64,000 nt of DNA. Source: Cloacibacterium caeni (GTDB lineage: Bacteria > Bacteroidota > Bacteroidia > Flavobacteriales > Weeksellaceae). A program made the translations under genes and the position numbers. Positions 51,012-61,295 of the stretch are shown here, in pieces; within the stretch, counting starts at the first letter, position 1, and each line of letters starts with the position of its first letter. The notes under the pieces were generated by a model. It was not told where the DNA came from. It saw nothing but the letters and a program-made list of their open reading frames with translations, and did not search any database. The DNA lies in contig NZ_OU015321.1 of NCBI RefSeq assembly GCF_907163105.1, forward strand, positions 434,001-498,000. The letters are read 5' to 3'.

Positions 51012-51551
51012 TTAGTTTCCTGTAACTACTTTTGCAAATCTAATTACTCTATCGTGTAACTGATAACCCGTTTCTACTACATCTACAATTTTTCCTTTTA
51101 ATTCCTCAGATGGAGCAGGAATTGAGGTAATTGCTTCATGGAAATCTACGTTAAACTCATCACCAGCATTTACTTCTACCGTTTTTAGACCTTTGTCTGA
51201 TAATGTGTTTTTGAATTTTTGATAAATCAATTCTACACCTTTCAAGTCTGATTCGTTGCCGCTTTTTGCAATTTCTTTGATGGCTCTTTCAAAATCATCT
51301 AAAACAGAAAGCATAGCAATCATCATTTCGGTATTTGCATATTGTGCAAACTCCATTTTTTCTTTTAAGGTTCTTCTTTTATAATTTTCGAACTCTGCAT
51401 ACAAACGAATGTAACGGTCTTTTTCTTCTGCCAAAAGTTCTTCTGCAGTAGGTTGTTCTGTCACACTTTCTGTAGTGTTTTGTTCGTTTTGTAGATTTTC
51501 TTGACCTTCTTTATTTAAATTTTCTTCGTGTAGTTCTTTGTTTTCGCTCAT
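51012..51551 (-). CDS. grpE: nucleotide exchange factor GrpE
   Basis: 179 residues. Acidic N-terminus, long helix (AEELLAEEKDRYIRLYAEFENYKRRTLKE) and a beta domain with the signature FHEAITSIPAPSEELKGKIVDVVETGYQLHDRVIRFAKVVV-like end. Releases ADP from DnaK. Located 100 bp before dnaJ on the same strand, the usual grpE-dnaJ operon. Confidence 0.95.
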   Translation of the reverse strand: MSENKELHEENLNKEGQENLQNEQNTTESVTEQPTAEELLAEEKDRYIRLYAEFENYKRRTLKEKMEFAQYANTEMMIAMLSVLDDFERAIKEIAKSGNESDLKGVELIYQKFKNTLSDKGLKTVEVNAGDEFNVDFHEAITSIPAPSEELKGKIVDVVETGYQLHDRVIRFAKVVTGN

Positions 51552-51759
51552 TTCATTAGAATTTTCTACTGCAATATTTCAAAGATTTTGCCAAAGAGCA
51601 GTTTAGGAAAAATTGGCAGAAAATTTATTTTATAAAAAATTTAGATTATATGGTTTTTTAGCCCTGATTGAAGCGGTTACCCCGCAGTAAGTTTAGAGAG
51701 TAGAAATGGAACGAGGAGTAAAAGCGGAAAGCAGGTTCTCGGCTTCTAAAAATTATAAA
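51552..51759. repeat. spacer with dispersed repeat related to 3820-3962
   Basis: GCCCTGATTGAAGCGG at 51661-51676 and AAAAGCGGAAAGCAGG near 51720-51735 recall the flanks of the palindrome upstream of the TAC operon (GCAATCAGGGC, CCTGCTTTTCGTT). No gene is seen. Confidence 0.45.
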
Positions 51760-53082
51760 TTATTTTCCTGTGAATGTTTGATACAGTAAGTAAAGATTTA
51801 GAACAACGATGATGATGGAAATAATCCAAGCAAGAGTTTTCAAAGCTGGTTTATTCACAAATTCTCCCATTTTTAGTTTGTCACTCGTAAACATGACTAA
51901 AGGAATTACCGCAAAACTGAGTTGCATTGATAAAATCACTTGACTTAAAACCAATAAATCGGTAGTACCTTTTTCGCCATAAATAATAGCAATAATAAAC
52001 GCGGGAACAATTGCTAAAAGTCTGGTAATTAATCTTCTGAGCCAAGGTTTTAGTTTAAGATTTAGGAAACCTTCCATCACGATTTGTCCTGCTAAAGTTC
52101 CTGTAAGTGTAGAGTTTTGTCCAGAAGCTAATAAGGCTACTGCAAATAAAATACTGGCTAAACTTGTTCCCAAAATAGGCGAAAGTAATTTGTAGGCATC
52201 ATGAATATCTGCTACATCTTTGTAACCAGAATTATGGAAAGTTGCCGCCGAAACAATTAAAATGGCAGCATTGATAAAAAATGCGAAAAGCAAAGAAACA
52301 GTACTGTCAATGGTTGCGAATTTTATTGCCATTTTTTTTCCTTCAGAAGTTCTAGGATAAGCTCTGGTTTGTACTAAACTGCTATGTAAATATAAATTAT
52401 GAGGCATTACTGTCGCGCCTAAAATTCCGATTGCGATGTAAAGCATTGATGGATTAAAAATTATTTCTTTCTTCGGAAGTAGGTTGCTTAAAATAGGCAT
52501 AATTTCTGGTTGGCTTACCAAGATTTCGTATAAGAAACAAGCGAAAATGACGAAAATAAGTCCTGCTACAAAACTTTCGAGCCACCTAAAACCTTTGGAT
52601 TGAAGCATCAAAATAAGCAAAACATCAATTCCTGTGATTAAAATCCCAACAGGAAGTGGAATTCCAAAAAGTAAATTTAAAGCAATTGCTGAACCGATAA
52701 CTTCCGCTAAATCACAAGCAATAATGGCGATTTCGCATAAAACCCATAAAATAAAATTCACCGTTGGTGAAAAATGGTCTCTGCAAGCTTGTGCTAAGTC
52801 TCTTTCGGCTGCAATTCCTAGTTTTAAGGATAAATGTTGAAGGATAATTGCAAAAATATTGGATAAAAGAATGACGGATAGTAAAGTATAACCAAATTGT
52901 GAACCTCCTGCAATATCCGTTGCCCAATTTCCTGGGTCCATATAACCTACAGCTACCATTAAACCAGGACCTGCAAATGCAAAAAGTTTCTTCCAGAAAC
53001 TGCCATCAGTAGGAATGTGAATAGAAGCAAAAGATTCTGATAAAGAGTTCTGGTCATTATTTCTTCTCCAGGGTTTTTTCAT
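51760..53082 (-). CDS. mntH: Nramp-type divalent metal transporter
   Basis: 440 residues, eleven helices. Metal-site motif [20 protein letters not shown] in helix 1 and [10 protein letters not shown] in helix 6 (the methionine and the DPGN are diagnostic). H+-coupled uptake of Mn2+ (or Fe2+) across the inner membrane. A basic N-terminal tail of about 30 residues precedes helix 1. Confidence 0.93.
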   Translation of the reverse strand: MKKPWRRNNDQNSLSESFASIHIPTDGSFWKKLFAFAGPGLMVAVGYMDPGNWATDIAGGSQFGYTLLSVILLSNIFAIILQHLSLKLGIAAERDLAQACRDHFSPTVNFILWVLCEIAIIACDLAEVIGSAIALNLLFGIPLPVGILITGIDVLLILMLQSKGFRWLESFVAGLIFVIFACFLYEILVSQPEIMPILSNLLPKKEIIFNPSMLYIAIGILGATVMPHNLYLHSSLVQTRAYPRTSEGKKMAIKFATIDSTVSLLFAFFINAAILIVSAATFHNSGYKDVADIHDAYKLLSPILGTSLASILFAVALLASGQNSTLTGTLAGQIVMEGFLNLKLKPWLRRLITRLLAIVPAFIIAIIYGEKGTTDLLVLSQVILSMQLSFAVIPLVMFTSDKLKMGEFVNKPALKTLAWIISIIIVVLNLYLLYQTFTGK

Positions 53083-53148
53083 AAATGTTAGATTAGCCTA
53101 ACAAAATTAGTTAAATATTTCTTATTCTGAAAATAAATATGAAAAAAA

Positions 53149-53172
53149 ACGCTTAGAAAATTTCCTAAGCGT
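53149..53172 (-). terminator. terminator after the OmpA-family gene
   Basis: ACGCTTAG / CTAAGCGT arms with a short A/T loop, followed on the minus strand by a T run. Confidence 0.85.
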
Positions 53173-53199
53173 CTATTATTGAGGGAATTATTTTAATAA

Positions 53200-54432
53200 T
53201 TATTTGGCAAATCTTAATGCTATTTTTCTGTCGATGGCTCTTTCTTCTTCGGTTGCCGTAGCTGGTAAAGTAGCAAATTTACTTCCGTAACCTTCTGCAT
53301 TTACTATTTGTTTTTCTAAGCCAGCTTTAGTCAATTCATTTTTTATAAAATCTGCTCTTGCTTGAGAAAGTGCTAAATTTTCAGTTTCGGTTCCGGATTT
53401 ATCAGTGTAAGCACCGATTTTAATTTTTACTTCGGGATATGCTTTTAAAATTTTAATAAGATTAGCAATTTGTTCTGTTCCAGATGTTAATTGGTCTGAT
53501 TTCCCAGAAGCAAAAGTTACTTGGTCAAATTCATACCAAGTAGATTTTAGAGCATCGTCATCTTTAGCATTTTTATAATTGTCTGCTTTTAAAAATGTAA
53601 TCATTCTATCTTCTAAACCATCAGAAACCACTTGCAGAGAATTTCCCTTGAAATCAATTTTTTTCTGAGCATCTGATAAAGAATCAGCTGGAATAGGTTC
53701 TGGAATTATAGTAACGTTTTCTGTTGTGGTTTTAGTTTTAAGAACTTCTTTTTGAGCTAATTGATTCCACAAAAACCATGCAACGATGCCAAGAATAAGT
53801 AAAGGAAGAAGCCATTTCCAGAAAGAACTTTTTTCTGAGTTTTCTTGATGTAATATTTTAACTTCTTCTTTGGTTTTATGAGTAATTGGAGCAGAAGTTT
53901 CAACCAGAGTTTCTGTATTTTTTTCAAGTAAATTTTCTAAACCTAATTGTTCTAAAGACATTCCTGCAGGTAATAAAGCGGGGATTAAGTATCTGTTTTC
54001 GGCTAATTTTGAAAGAATTCCTTGGTCATCTAATCCGTTTTCATGTGCGCATTTTTTTATTCCTTGGAGTGTGGCAGCAGTTGCAACTTTTAAAAGATTT
54101 TCAGCCGAAGATTTATTGATGTTAGCATACTCAGAGACATAAGAAAGGATTTGTTCACTTTTTTCTCCTAAAATTTTAGAAATAATATCCTGAATTTCTG
54201 GACTATTTCCTGCTTTTTCGAGTAAATTTTCAGAAAAATCGAGAGATGAAGTTTCAAGAAGTGCGTTAATCACATCATCTTGTTTAGAATGTTGGGCAAA
54301 AACTCCTAAAACCGCTGGAAAAAGACTTCCTAAAGCTTTTGAAACGTTTGATTCGCTTTCTCCTAACTGAATAGCGGCTTCGGAAATTAATTCTTGATTT
54401 AATTGAGGTTTTATAAGGTCAATGAGTGACAT
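53200..54432 (-). CDS. DUF937 + OmpA C-terminal domain protein
   Basis: 410 residues. N-terminal DUF937 (1-150) with LGESESNVSKALGSLFPAVLGVFA. A single transmembrane helix at about 206-224 (WKWLLPLLILGIVAWFLW). After a linker, an OmpA-like peptidoglycan-binding domain (about 290-410) with VKIKIGAYTDKSGTETENLALSQARADFIK. Probably anchored in the inner membrane and reaching the cell wall. Confidence 0.92.
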   Translation of the reverse strand: MSLIDLIKPQLNQELISEAAIQLGESESNVSKALGSLFPAVLGVFAQHSKQDDVINALLETSSLDFSENLLEKAGNSPEIQDIISKILGEKSEQILSYVSEYANINKSSAENLLKVATAATLQGIKKCAHENGLDDQGILSKLAENRYLIPALLPAGMSLEQLGLENLLEKNTETLVETSAPITHKTKEEVKILHQENSEKSSFWKWLLPLLILGIVAWFLWNQLAQKEVLKTKTTTENVTIIPEPIPADSLSDAQKKIDFKGNSLQVVSDGLEDRMITFLKADNYKNAKDDDALKSTWYEFDQVTFASGKSDQLTSGTEQIANLIKILKAYPEVKIKIGAYTDKSGTETENLALSQARADFIKNELTKAGLEKQIVNAEGYGSKFATLPATATEEERAIDRKIALRFAK

Positions 54433-54535
54433 GGTGTTGGTATAAAAAATTAACGAAGTTAAAGTTAAAAATTTTTTCCTTTACTTCGTTAATTCTTAAA
54501 AAATATGATGAGAAATTAATCTTCTCCTTGAAATC

Positions 54536-56011
54536 TTAATAAGCCTTTGCAAAAAGAACTCTTTTGTTAGAAGGTTTTCCTGTAATCAAAGAAATTCCTT
54601 GCTCTTCTTCTGCAACTAGAGGAATACATCTGATGGTAGCTTTGGTTTCTTCTTTGATTTGCTCTTCTTCTTCAGCAGTTCCGTCCCAATGTGCAGCAAT
54701 GAAACCTCCTTTTTCTTCTAACACTTTTTTGAATTCTTCGTAAGAATCTACTTTGGTAATGTGTTCGTTTCTATACGTTTCTGCTTTTTTGTAGATGTCA
54801 TTTTGAACGGTAACCAATAGTTCTTCGATGTAATCTTCGATATTTTCTAACGAACGAACTTCTTTGGTTAAGTTATCTCTTCTTGCAATTTCTACTGTTT
54901 TATTTTCTAAATCTCTAGCGCCCATTGCAATTCTTAATGGAACTCCTTTTAATTCATATTCTGCAAATTTCCAGCCTGGTTTGTATTCCGTTCTGTCGTC
55001 ATATTTTACAGAAATTCCTTTTGCTTTTAATTTGTCAAAAATGTCATTAGCTACCACAGAAATTTCAGCCAATTGCTCTTCTCCTTTGAAAATAGGAACA
55101 ATTACCACCTGAATTGGAGCCAATTTTGGAGGAAGTACCAAACCAAAATCATCTGAATGTGTCATAATTAATGCACCCATCAATCTGGTAGAAACGCCCC
55201 AAGAAGTAGCCCAAGCAAATTCTTGTTTTCCTTCTCTATTGGTGAATTTTACATCAAAAGCTTTAGCAAAATTCTGTCCTAAGAAGTGAGATGTCCCAGC
55301 TTGAAGCGCTTTTCCGTCTTGCATCATCGCTTCTATACAATACGTTTCATCTGCACCTGCAAATCTTTCAGTAGGTGTTTTAAAACCTTTGATTACAGGA
55401 ATTGCCATGAAATTTTCTACTACATCTGCATACACTTCTAGCATTTTTTCAGTCTCTTCGATGGCTTCATCTCTAGTTGCGTGTGCAGTGTGACCTTCTT
55501 GCCAAAGAAACTCAGAAGTTCTAAGGAAAAGTCTGGTTCTCATTTCCCAACGAACAACATTTGCCCATTGATTGATAAGAATTGGTAAATCTCTATACGA
55601 TTGAATCCAAGATTTATAGGTGTTCCAAATAATCGCTTCAGAAGTAGGGCGAACAATCAGTTCTTCTTCTAATTTTGCTTCTGGGTCTACGATTAATTTA
55701 TGTGGATTATTAGGGTCTGTTTTTAGTCTGTAGTGGGTTACTACAGCACATTCTTTGGCAAATCCTTCTGCATTTTTTTCTTCAGCTTCGAATAAGCTTT
55801 TCGGGACAAAGAGTGGGAAATAAGCGTTTTGATGACCAGTTTCTTTGAATTTTTTGTCTAGTTCTGCTTGAATTTTTTCCCAAATTGCATAACCGTAGGG
55901 TTTAATCACCATGCTTCCTCTTACACCTGAGTTTTCAGCAAGGTCTGCTTTTACTACAAGTTCGTTATACCATTTGCTATAATCTTCACTCCTTGTTGTT
56001 AATTTTGCCAT
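54536..56011 (-). CDS. proS: prolyl-tRNA synthetase, type without insertion domain
   Basis: 491 residues. Class II aaRS motif 2 region ([21 protein letters not shown]) and motif 3 ([17 protein letters not shown]), anticodon-binding domain (300-400), and a C-terminal zinc-type domain. The short, archaeal/eukaryote-like ProS lacks the editing INS domain of E. coli type, which is usual for Bacteroidota. Confidence 0.95.
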   Translation of the reverse strand: MAKLTTRSEDYSKWYNELVVKADLAENSGVRGSMVIKPYGYAIWEKIQAELDKKFKETGHQNAYFPLFVPKSLFEAEEKNAEGFAKECAVVTHYRLKTDPNNPHKLIVDPEAKLEEELIVRPTSEAIIWNTYKSWIQSYRDLPILINQWANVVRWEMRTRLFLRTSEFLWQEGHTAHATRDEAIEETEKMLEVYADVVENFMAIPVIKGFKTPTERFAGADETYCIEAMMQDGKALQAGTSHFLGQNFAKAFDVKFTNREGKQEFAWATSWGVSTRLMGALIMTHSDDFGLVLPPKLAPIQVVIVPIFKGEEQLAEISVVANDIFDKLKAKGISVKYDDRTEYKPGWKFAEYELKGVPLRIAMGARDLENKTVEIARRDNLTKEVRSLENIEDYIEELLVTVQNDIYKKAETYRNEHITKVDSYEEFKKVLEEKGGFIAAHWDGTAEEEEQIKEETKATIRCIPLVAEEEQGISLITGKPSNKRVLFAKAY

Positions 56012-56153
56012 TTTTTATTAAAATTTAACTTTTTAATTTTGAGAATATCTAATGTTATATTGTATTTTTGATGAAAAATATAAATACCGAGTATATTGGT
56101 ATAATTTTGGTATTAATATTTTGCAAAGATAAATAAACTTAATTACATCTATC

Positions 56154-57119
56154 ATGAAAAATTCTACTTATAAAAACTTATCAGAAATTCTTAGAACAAA
56201 AGGTGTTCTAGGGGTTGCAGCTGGTTTGCTTTTGGTTTCATGTGGCTCTCAAATGGGAGGTTACACAGAAACTGATGGGGTGTATTATGACCCTAATAAA
56301 GATGTGATACCAGAAGGTATTGTAATGCCAGAACCTAATCAAGTGGATGAAGTATATGCTTATGAGTCTGATTCTGCTAGTATTATAGAGCAAAATCAAC
56401 AAAACCAAGCGGCTCAAAAAAACAAATATCAAACTTGGAACGGAACAGAATCTGATTGGGGAACTTACGCAGGAACAGAACAAAACATCTATTATAACAA
56501 TTATAATACTTGGGGTTGGAATCCTTACGGACATTATTCGCCTTATTACGGTTGGGGTAATGGCTGGAATATAGGAATTGGTTTCGGTTGGAATAACTGG
56601 GGTTGGAACAATTGGAGATGGAATCCTTATTGGGATCCTTACTTTGGTTATGGTGGTTACGGTTATTATAATCCTTGGTATGGATATTATTCTCCTTATT
56701 ATGGAGGTTACTACGGATATAATCCTTACTATTATGGAGGTTATTATTATCCAAGAAATAATTATAAGAGAAGTGGAGCCGATGCTATTACCAGAGGAAA
56801 TGGTTTCCAAAATTCTAATAACAGAAGTTTTAACAATAGAATGAATACCAATAATTCTAATAACTCTGGATTTAGAACTACACCACCTAGAAATACTAAT
56901 CCAAATATGACTCAGCCACCACAAAATTCTAATCCTTCAAGATTTAGAAGTGTTCCAAGACAAGAACCAAGACAATACGAAGCTCCAAGACAAGAGCCTA
57001 GAAGAAATGACTGGGGTGGAAGTTCTAATTCTGGTGGTGGTTTCAGATCAGGAGGTTCATCTAGTTCTAGCGGAAGCTCAAGTTCTGGAGGAGGTTTCAG
57101 ATCAGGAGGTTTTAGATAA
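56154..57119 (+). CDS. Gly/Tyr/Asn/Trp-rich lipoprotein
   Basis: 321 residues. Lipobox GLLLVSCGSQ (Cys ~30). Residues ~125-205 are dominated by G, Y, N, W (YGWGNGWNIG and repeated NPYYGG-like stretches), and the C-terminal third is N/S/R/G-rich with PRQEPRQ repeats. Low complexity, no enzymatic domain. Similar proteins in Chryseobacterium-type genomes were long mislabelled as prolyl-tRNA synthetase because they sit beside proS. A structural surface or envelope role is inferred. Divergent from proS. Confidence 0.8.
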   Translation: MKNSTYKNLSEILRTKGVLGVAAGLLLVSCGSQMGGYTETDGVYYDPNKDVIPEGIVMPEPNQVDEVYAYESDSASIIEQNQQNQAAQKNKYQTWNGTESDWGTYAGTEQNIYYNNYNTWGWNPYGHYSPYYGWGNGWNIGIGFGWNNWGWNNWRWNPYWDPYFGYGGYGYYNPWYGYYSPYYGGYYGYNPYYYGGYYYPRNNYKRSGADAITRGNGFQNSNNRSFNNRMNTNNSNNSGFRTTPPRNTNPNMTQPPQNSNPSRFRSVPRQEPRQYEAPRQEPRRNDWGGSSNSGGGFRSGGSSSSSGSSSSGGGFRSGGFR

Positions 57120-57148
57120 GAAATAATAAACTATAATTTTTTGAAAAA

Positions 57149-58558
57149 ATGTTTAAAAAATCTTTAACAATATTAAGTATTGCATCTGCATTTTATCTTC
57201 AAGCGCAAGATGTTTCGATTATCAGAAATTCTGTAGATGTTTATTCTTCCAATCCATTAACTGGTTCTGCAAAATTTAATGCAATGGCAGGTTCTATGGG
57301 AGCTTTAGGAGGAGATCTTTCTGCAATCAATATCAATCCTGCAAGTGTGGGAGTTTTCATCACTGGAAATATCAGTGGAACTTTAGCGATTAATAATTCT
57401 AAAACCACATCTTCTTTTTCTAATGCTGCAAACTCTTATAAATTAAACAATGCAGATATAGGTCAATTAGGAGGAGTTGCCGTTTTTGAAACCAGTGGAA
57501 ACACACCATGGAAATTTGTAAATTTTGGAGTGAATTACACCAATCAAAATTTAGAAGAATACATAGAAACACCAGCGAATTCTAGCTATAAATTTCAAGA
57601 TAGCAATTTGGTAGATACCAATGGAAATCCTGTTACAGGAACTTTTACTTCTCTAGGTCATGCTTATGACAGAACGGGAAATCTTACCAATATGAACATC
57701 GCTTTTGGTGGAAATTATGATAATAAATTCTATGTGGGAGGTTCCCTTAATTTCAAAGGAGCTACGATTGAGCAATACGATTCTTCTAGACTCTCACTAG
57801 ATGTAGACAATAATAATAGCTACGTTTTAAATAAACAAGGAACGCCTTATACTGAAGATTCTAATGGATTCTCGGTTTCTGCCGGTATTATTGGAAAAAT
57901 TAATAATAATATACGATTAGGAGCGTCTATTGAATCACCAACTTGGTGGACTCAATACAGAACTTACAGCGAAGTAAACGAAGATAATTTAGGGTATTAC
58001 TTTGATTATTATGATGAAGACAGAAAATTCACTTCTCCTATGAAAGCAACTTTGAGTGGAGCTTTCGTAATGAATAAGAATTTCGCGCTAAACGTAGACT
58101 ATTCATTAGGTTTAACCAAACCGAAATACAAAGATCCCGGACCTTTACCAAATGGTGAAGAGTCTGCTGAACATCAACTGAATGATTTTTTTAATTCAAA
58201 TTACAAAAACTTATCAGAGCTTAGAGTAGGAGGTGAGTATCGTTACAACAACTTCAGATTAAGAGGTGGTTACGGAATTTCTAATTCTCCATTCGATAAT
58301 ATATATGGTAAAAATAATTTTATTGGTAAAAGAGAAACTTTAGGTGTAGGATTCGGATTTGATTTTAAATCATTCTATATTGATGCAGCTTACAATAAAA
58401 TTACCACCAATTCTACCAATGTTTACGGAGATGGTAATTATTACAGTTTAGCGAATAACGGAGATGTAGAATTCTTTACGAATAATCCTAATACTTTTAC
58501 TTCTAAATTAGAAGATGTTAAGAACAATGTAACGCTTACATTAGGCTGGAAATTCTAA
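57149..58558 (+). CDS. OmpP1/FadL-like outer-membrane transporter
   Basis: 469 residues. Signal peptide to FYLQAQ (about 20), then NPLTGSAKFNAMAGSMGALGGDLSAININPASVGVF, the N-terminal plug-like motif of OmpP1/FadL barrels, and about fourteen amphipathic strands ending in VTLTLGWKF. It likely passes hydrophobic compounds through the outer membrane. 29 bp after the lipoprotein gene, on the same strand, so they may share a transcript. Confidence 0.9.
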   Translation: MFKKSLTILSIASAFYLQAQDVSIIRNSVDVYSSNPLTGSAKFNAMAGSMGALGGDLSAININPASVGVFITGNISGTLAINNSKTTSSFSNAANSYKLNNADIGQLGGVAVFETSGNTPWKFVNFGVNYTNQNLEEYIETPANSSYKFQDSNLVDTNGNPVTGTFTSLGHAYDRTGNLTNMNIAFGGNYDNKFYVGGSLNFKGATIEQYDSSRLSLDVDNNNSYVLNKQGTPYTEDSNGFSVSAGIIGKINNNIRLGASIESPTWWTQYRTYSEVNEDNLGYYFDYYDEDRKFTSPMKATLSGAFVMNKNFALNVDYSLGLTKPKYKDPGPLPNGEESAEHQLNDFFNSNYKNLSELRVGGEYRYNNFRLRGGYGISNSPFDNIYGKNNFIGKRETLGVGFGFDFKSFYIDAAYNKITTNSTNVYGDGNYYSLANNGDVEFFTNNPNTFTSKLEDVKNNVTLTLGWKF

Positions 58559-58580
58559 AAAACTTTCCTTTTAAAACATA

Positions 58581-58612
58581 AAAAAAACTCCCGAAATTTC
58601 GGGAGTTTTTGT
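58581..58612. terminator. bidirectional terminator
   Basis: Perfect palindrome ACTCCCGAAATTTCGGGAGT (58587-58606) with A and T runs at both sides, between the convergent FadL-like and ZIP genes. Confidence 0.92.
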
Positions 58613-58632
58613 TTTTATTTAAAATCTATTTT

Positions 58633-59325
58633 TTAATGATGAGCGTGAAACAAATGATTTACTAACGCTAGTCCAACTCCAGCAATCACTAAAAAAAGTT
58701 TTTGCCAATCCATTTTGTGATTTTTATTGCTTTCGAAAATAATTACTGATGAGATATGTAAGAAAATTCCGCCAACTAATGCCAAGAAATAAGGTTGCCA
58801 ATTTGGATTAAAATAATCACCAAAAACCATTCCTAATGGTGATGCCAATGCAAATAAGGCGATAATAAACCAAGAAAAAGCGCCACTTTTTTCTCTTAAT
58901 AAAAATGTACCTAGAATAAATGAAATTGGCAAATTATGGAACACAATTCCCAATAAATAAGGAGAAGTTACATCTGTAATATTGGCTAAAGGAATTCCTT
59001 CTAAAAACGCGTGAACAAACATTCCCGCCATTAAAGCAATTGGTAAAATGTTTTTTTCTTCATGATGATGGTGAAAATGCCCATGCTCGAAACCTTTGGT
59101 AAGACTTTCTAAAATCATTTGCAGCAAAACGCCACCAATAATCCAAATTCCAATATTGTGGTCATCTGCTTCATAGACTTCTGGAAAAACTTCGCTTACA
59201 CAAACCGTAATCAAAAAACCAGCACTTAGAATCAGTAAATTTTTAGCAAATGATTGGCTCTTTCCGAAATATTTTCCCAGAAAAACACCAATGATAACGC
59301 TTAAAATCAATAGAATAATAATCAT
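58633..59325 (-). CDS. ZIP-family metal transporter
   Basis: 230 residues, eight helices. FVHAFLEGIPLANI and FHNLPISFILGTFLL carry the metal-site His/Asn/Glu residues of ZIP helices IV and V. The cytosolic loop has a His cluster (HGHFHHHHEEKN). Imports zinc or iron at the inner membrane. Confidence 0.9.
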   Translation of the reverse strand: MIIILLILSVIIGVFLGKYFGKSQSFAKNLLILSAGFLITVCVSEVFPEVYEADDHNIGIWIIGGVLLQMILESLTKGFEHGHFHHHHEEKNILPIALMAGMFVHAFLEGIPLANITDVTSPYLLGIVFHNLPISFILGTFLLREKSGAFSWFIIALFALASPLGMVFGDYFNPNWQPYFLALVGGIFLHISSVIIFESNKNHKMDWQKLFLVIAGVGLALVNHLFHAHH

Positions 59326-59374
59326 TTTCTTTGCTTTTTGGCTTTCAGCAAAATGCTTTCAGCTTTTATAAATT

Positions 59375-60130
59375 TTAATTTTTAACTCTGAACTGGAAAA
59401 TACATCTCGGGGAAGTTTCTCTTTCAAAATCTTCTAACTGATAATTTCCCCAGATTTTTACTGCTTCAAAACCGAAACTTTCGGCGATATTTTTTATTTC
59501 TTCTAAAGTATGAAGTTTTACTTTTTCGAAATAATGAAAGGACTCTCCTTTATCTTCAAAGAAAATATCTTTGATGACATGGTTTTGTTCTATTCTTTTT
59601 TTGATGAGAAAATCTATTCCGTCTTTGGTAACAGTAGTTTCATCAACCAAAGTGTTTTTCACAAATTTTTCATTGAGAAAATCCAAAACGAAAATCCCAT
59701 CGTTTTGTAAAACATTTTTTACCGAAGAAAATACTTTTCTGTCATCTTCATCATCATCAAAATACCCAAAACTGGTGAATAAATTGAAAACTGCATTTAC
59801 TTTTTCAGAAGAAACATTGGGATAAAGTTCATTTCTCATGTCGTGAACTTCAAATGTCAATTTTGGAGTTTCAGTCGATGAGGTTTCAAACTGTTTATTG
59901 TGTTCTATGCTTTCTTCGGACAAATCTACTCCTAAAACTTCATAGCCTAATTGTTGCAAAAAAACAGAATGTCTGCCTTTTCCACAAGCTAAATCAATGA
60001 TTTTAGAATCTTTAGAAAGTTGTAAATCTTGGGTAAGATTTCTAATGAAATTTTCTGCTTCTACAAAATCTCTGTCTTTGTAGAGAATATGATAATAAGG
60101 TGTGTTAAACCATTCTTTGAACCAACTCAT
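59375..60130 (-). CDS. class I SAM-dependent methyltransferase
   Basis: 251 residues. Motif I IIDLACGKGRHSVFLQQLGYEVLGVDLS near residue 45 is the SAM-binding glycine loop; VNAVFNLFTSFGYFDD is motif II/III. The C-terminal half (FFEDKGESFHYFEKVKLHTLEEIKNIAESFGFEAVKIWG) is the usual small-molecule Methyltransf_25-like part. Acceptor unknown. Confidence 0.88.
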   Translation of the reverse strand: MSWFKEWFNTPYYHILYKDRDFVEAENFIRNLTQDLQLSKDSKIIDLACGKGRHSVFLQQLGYEVLGVDLSEESIEHNKQFETSSTETPKLTFEVHDMRNELYPNVSSEKVNAVFNLFTSFGYFDDDEDDRKVFSSVKNVLQNDGIFVLDFLNEKFVKNTLVDETTVTKDGIDFLIKKRIEQNHVIKDIFFEDKGESFHYFEKVKLHTLEEIKNIAESFGFEAVKIWGNYQLEDFERETSPRCIFQFRVKN

Positions 60131-60171
60131 ATTGCAAATTTATCAAAAACTTTATCATTTACTAGAAAAAA

Positions 60172-60200
60172 AATCCAACGAAAGACTTCGCTGGAATTTT
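60172..60200 (-). terminator. terminator of the deaminase gene
   Basis: ATCCAACGAA / TTCGCTGGAAT arms (one bulge) with a short loop, downstream of the gene on the minus strand, T run present. Confidence 0.7.
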
Positions 60201-60227
60201 TATATCAGATTTTATGAAATATTTTTC

Positions 60228-61226
60228 TTAATTCTTATGAACCATTTGTAAGTATTTCTTTTTAGTTTCTTCGTCTAAGAATGAATACTCAAATGAATTG
60301 CTCACCAATGTTTTTACCTCTTCTAATGATAAGTTTAGCGCTTCAATAATTTCAGTGTAATTTTTAGTAATGTAACCTCCAAAATAAGCCGGATCATCAG
60401 AATTTACAGTAGCTTTTATTCCCAAATCGAGCATTTTTTTAATAGGATGTTGTTTTAAATCATCTACCACTCGAAGAGCAGTGTTAGAAAGTGGACAAAC
60501 CGTTAAAGCCATTTTGTTTTCCACTAAATAATTAACCAATTTTTCATCCGTTAAACTATTATTTCCGTGGTCTATTCTGTCGATTTTTAATAAATCTAGT
60601 GCTTCCCAAACATATTCTGCAGGTCCTTCTTCACCAGCGTGAGCTACAATTTTATAACCTTCTTTCACTGAAGCCGCAAAAACTTTTTGGAATTTAGAAG
60701 GTGGATTTCCTTTCTCCGAAGAATCTAATCCTACTGCTTTAATCAAATGTTTATAAGGCAATGATTGCTCTAAAGTTTCGAAAGCGTCTTCTTCTGACAA
60801 ATGTCTTAAGTAACTCATAATCAAATAAGAAGTAATCCCGAAATTTTTCTCTGCATCATCTTGAGCTCTCTTGATTCCAGAAATTACCGTTTCAAAAGAA
60901 ACCCCTCTTTTGGTATGGGTTTGAGGATCAAACATAATTTCGGTGTGTACTACGTTTTCTTCTGCACAATGCTTGAAATAAGCCATGGTCAAATCATAGA
61001 AATCTTGTTCGTAAAGCAAAACACTTGCTCCTGCATAATATATGTCTAGAAAATCTTGAAGACAGTTAAATTGATACGCTTTTTTTACTTCTTCCACACT
61101 GTTGTAGGGAATTTTAACCTGATTTCTTTGAGCAATTTCAAACATTAATTCAGGTTCAAAAGTTCCTTCGATGTGCAAGTGTAATTCTGCTTTTGGAACT
61201 TTTTTGATATAAGAGATAATATCCAT
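60228..61226 (-). CDS. add: adenosine/adenine deaminase
   Basis: 332 residues. Metal/catalytic motifs of the ADA superfamily: AELHLHIEGTFEPELMF (HxH), YKIVAHAGEEGPAEYVW, DRIDHGN, and TVNSDDPAYFGGYITKNY. YFGGY after the SDDP motif is characteristic of adenine deaminases of the adenosine-deaminase fold (Aah1/ADE-type) rather than true adenosine deaminase, so the substrate may be adenine. Purine salvage in either case. The symbol add is the family-level default. Confidence 0.85.
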   Translation of the reverse strand: MDIISYIKKVPKAELHLHIEGTFEPELMFEIAQRNQVKIPYNSVEEVKKAYQFNCLQDFLDIYYAGASVLLYEQDFYDLTMAYFKHCAEENVVHTEIMFDPQTHTKRGVSFETVISGIKRAQDDAEKNFGITSYLIMSYLRHLSEEDAFETLEQSLPYKHLIKAVGLDSSEKGNPPSKFQKVFAASVKEGYKIVAHAGEEGPAEYVWEALDLLKIDRIDHGNNSLTDEKLVNYLVENKMALTVCPLSNTALRVVDDLKQHPIKKMLDLGIKATVNSDDPAYFGGYITKNYTEIIEALNLSLEEVKTLVSNSFEYSFLDEETKKKYLQMVHKN

Positions 61227-61295
61227 ACTTTAATTTTTTAAAAAGGGAATCAAAGGTAGGGATAAAAATATTAGAATCCGAAGAAGTGTCAAAAA

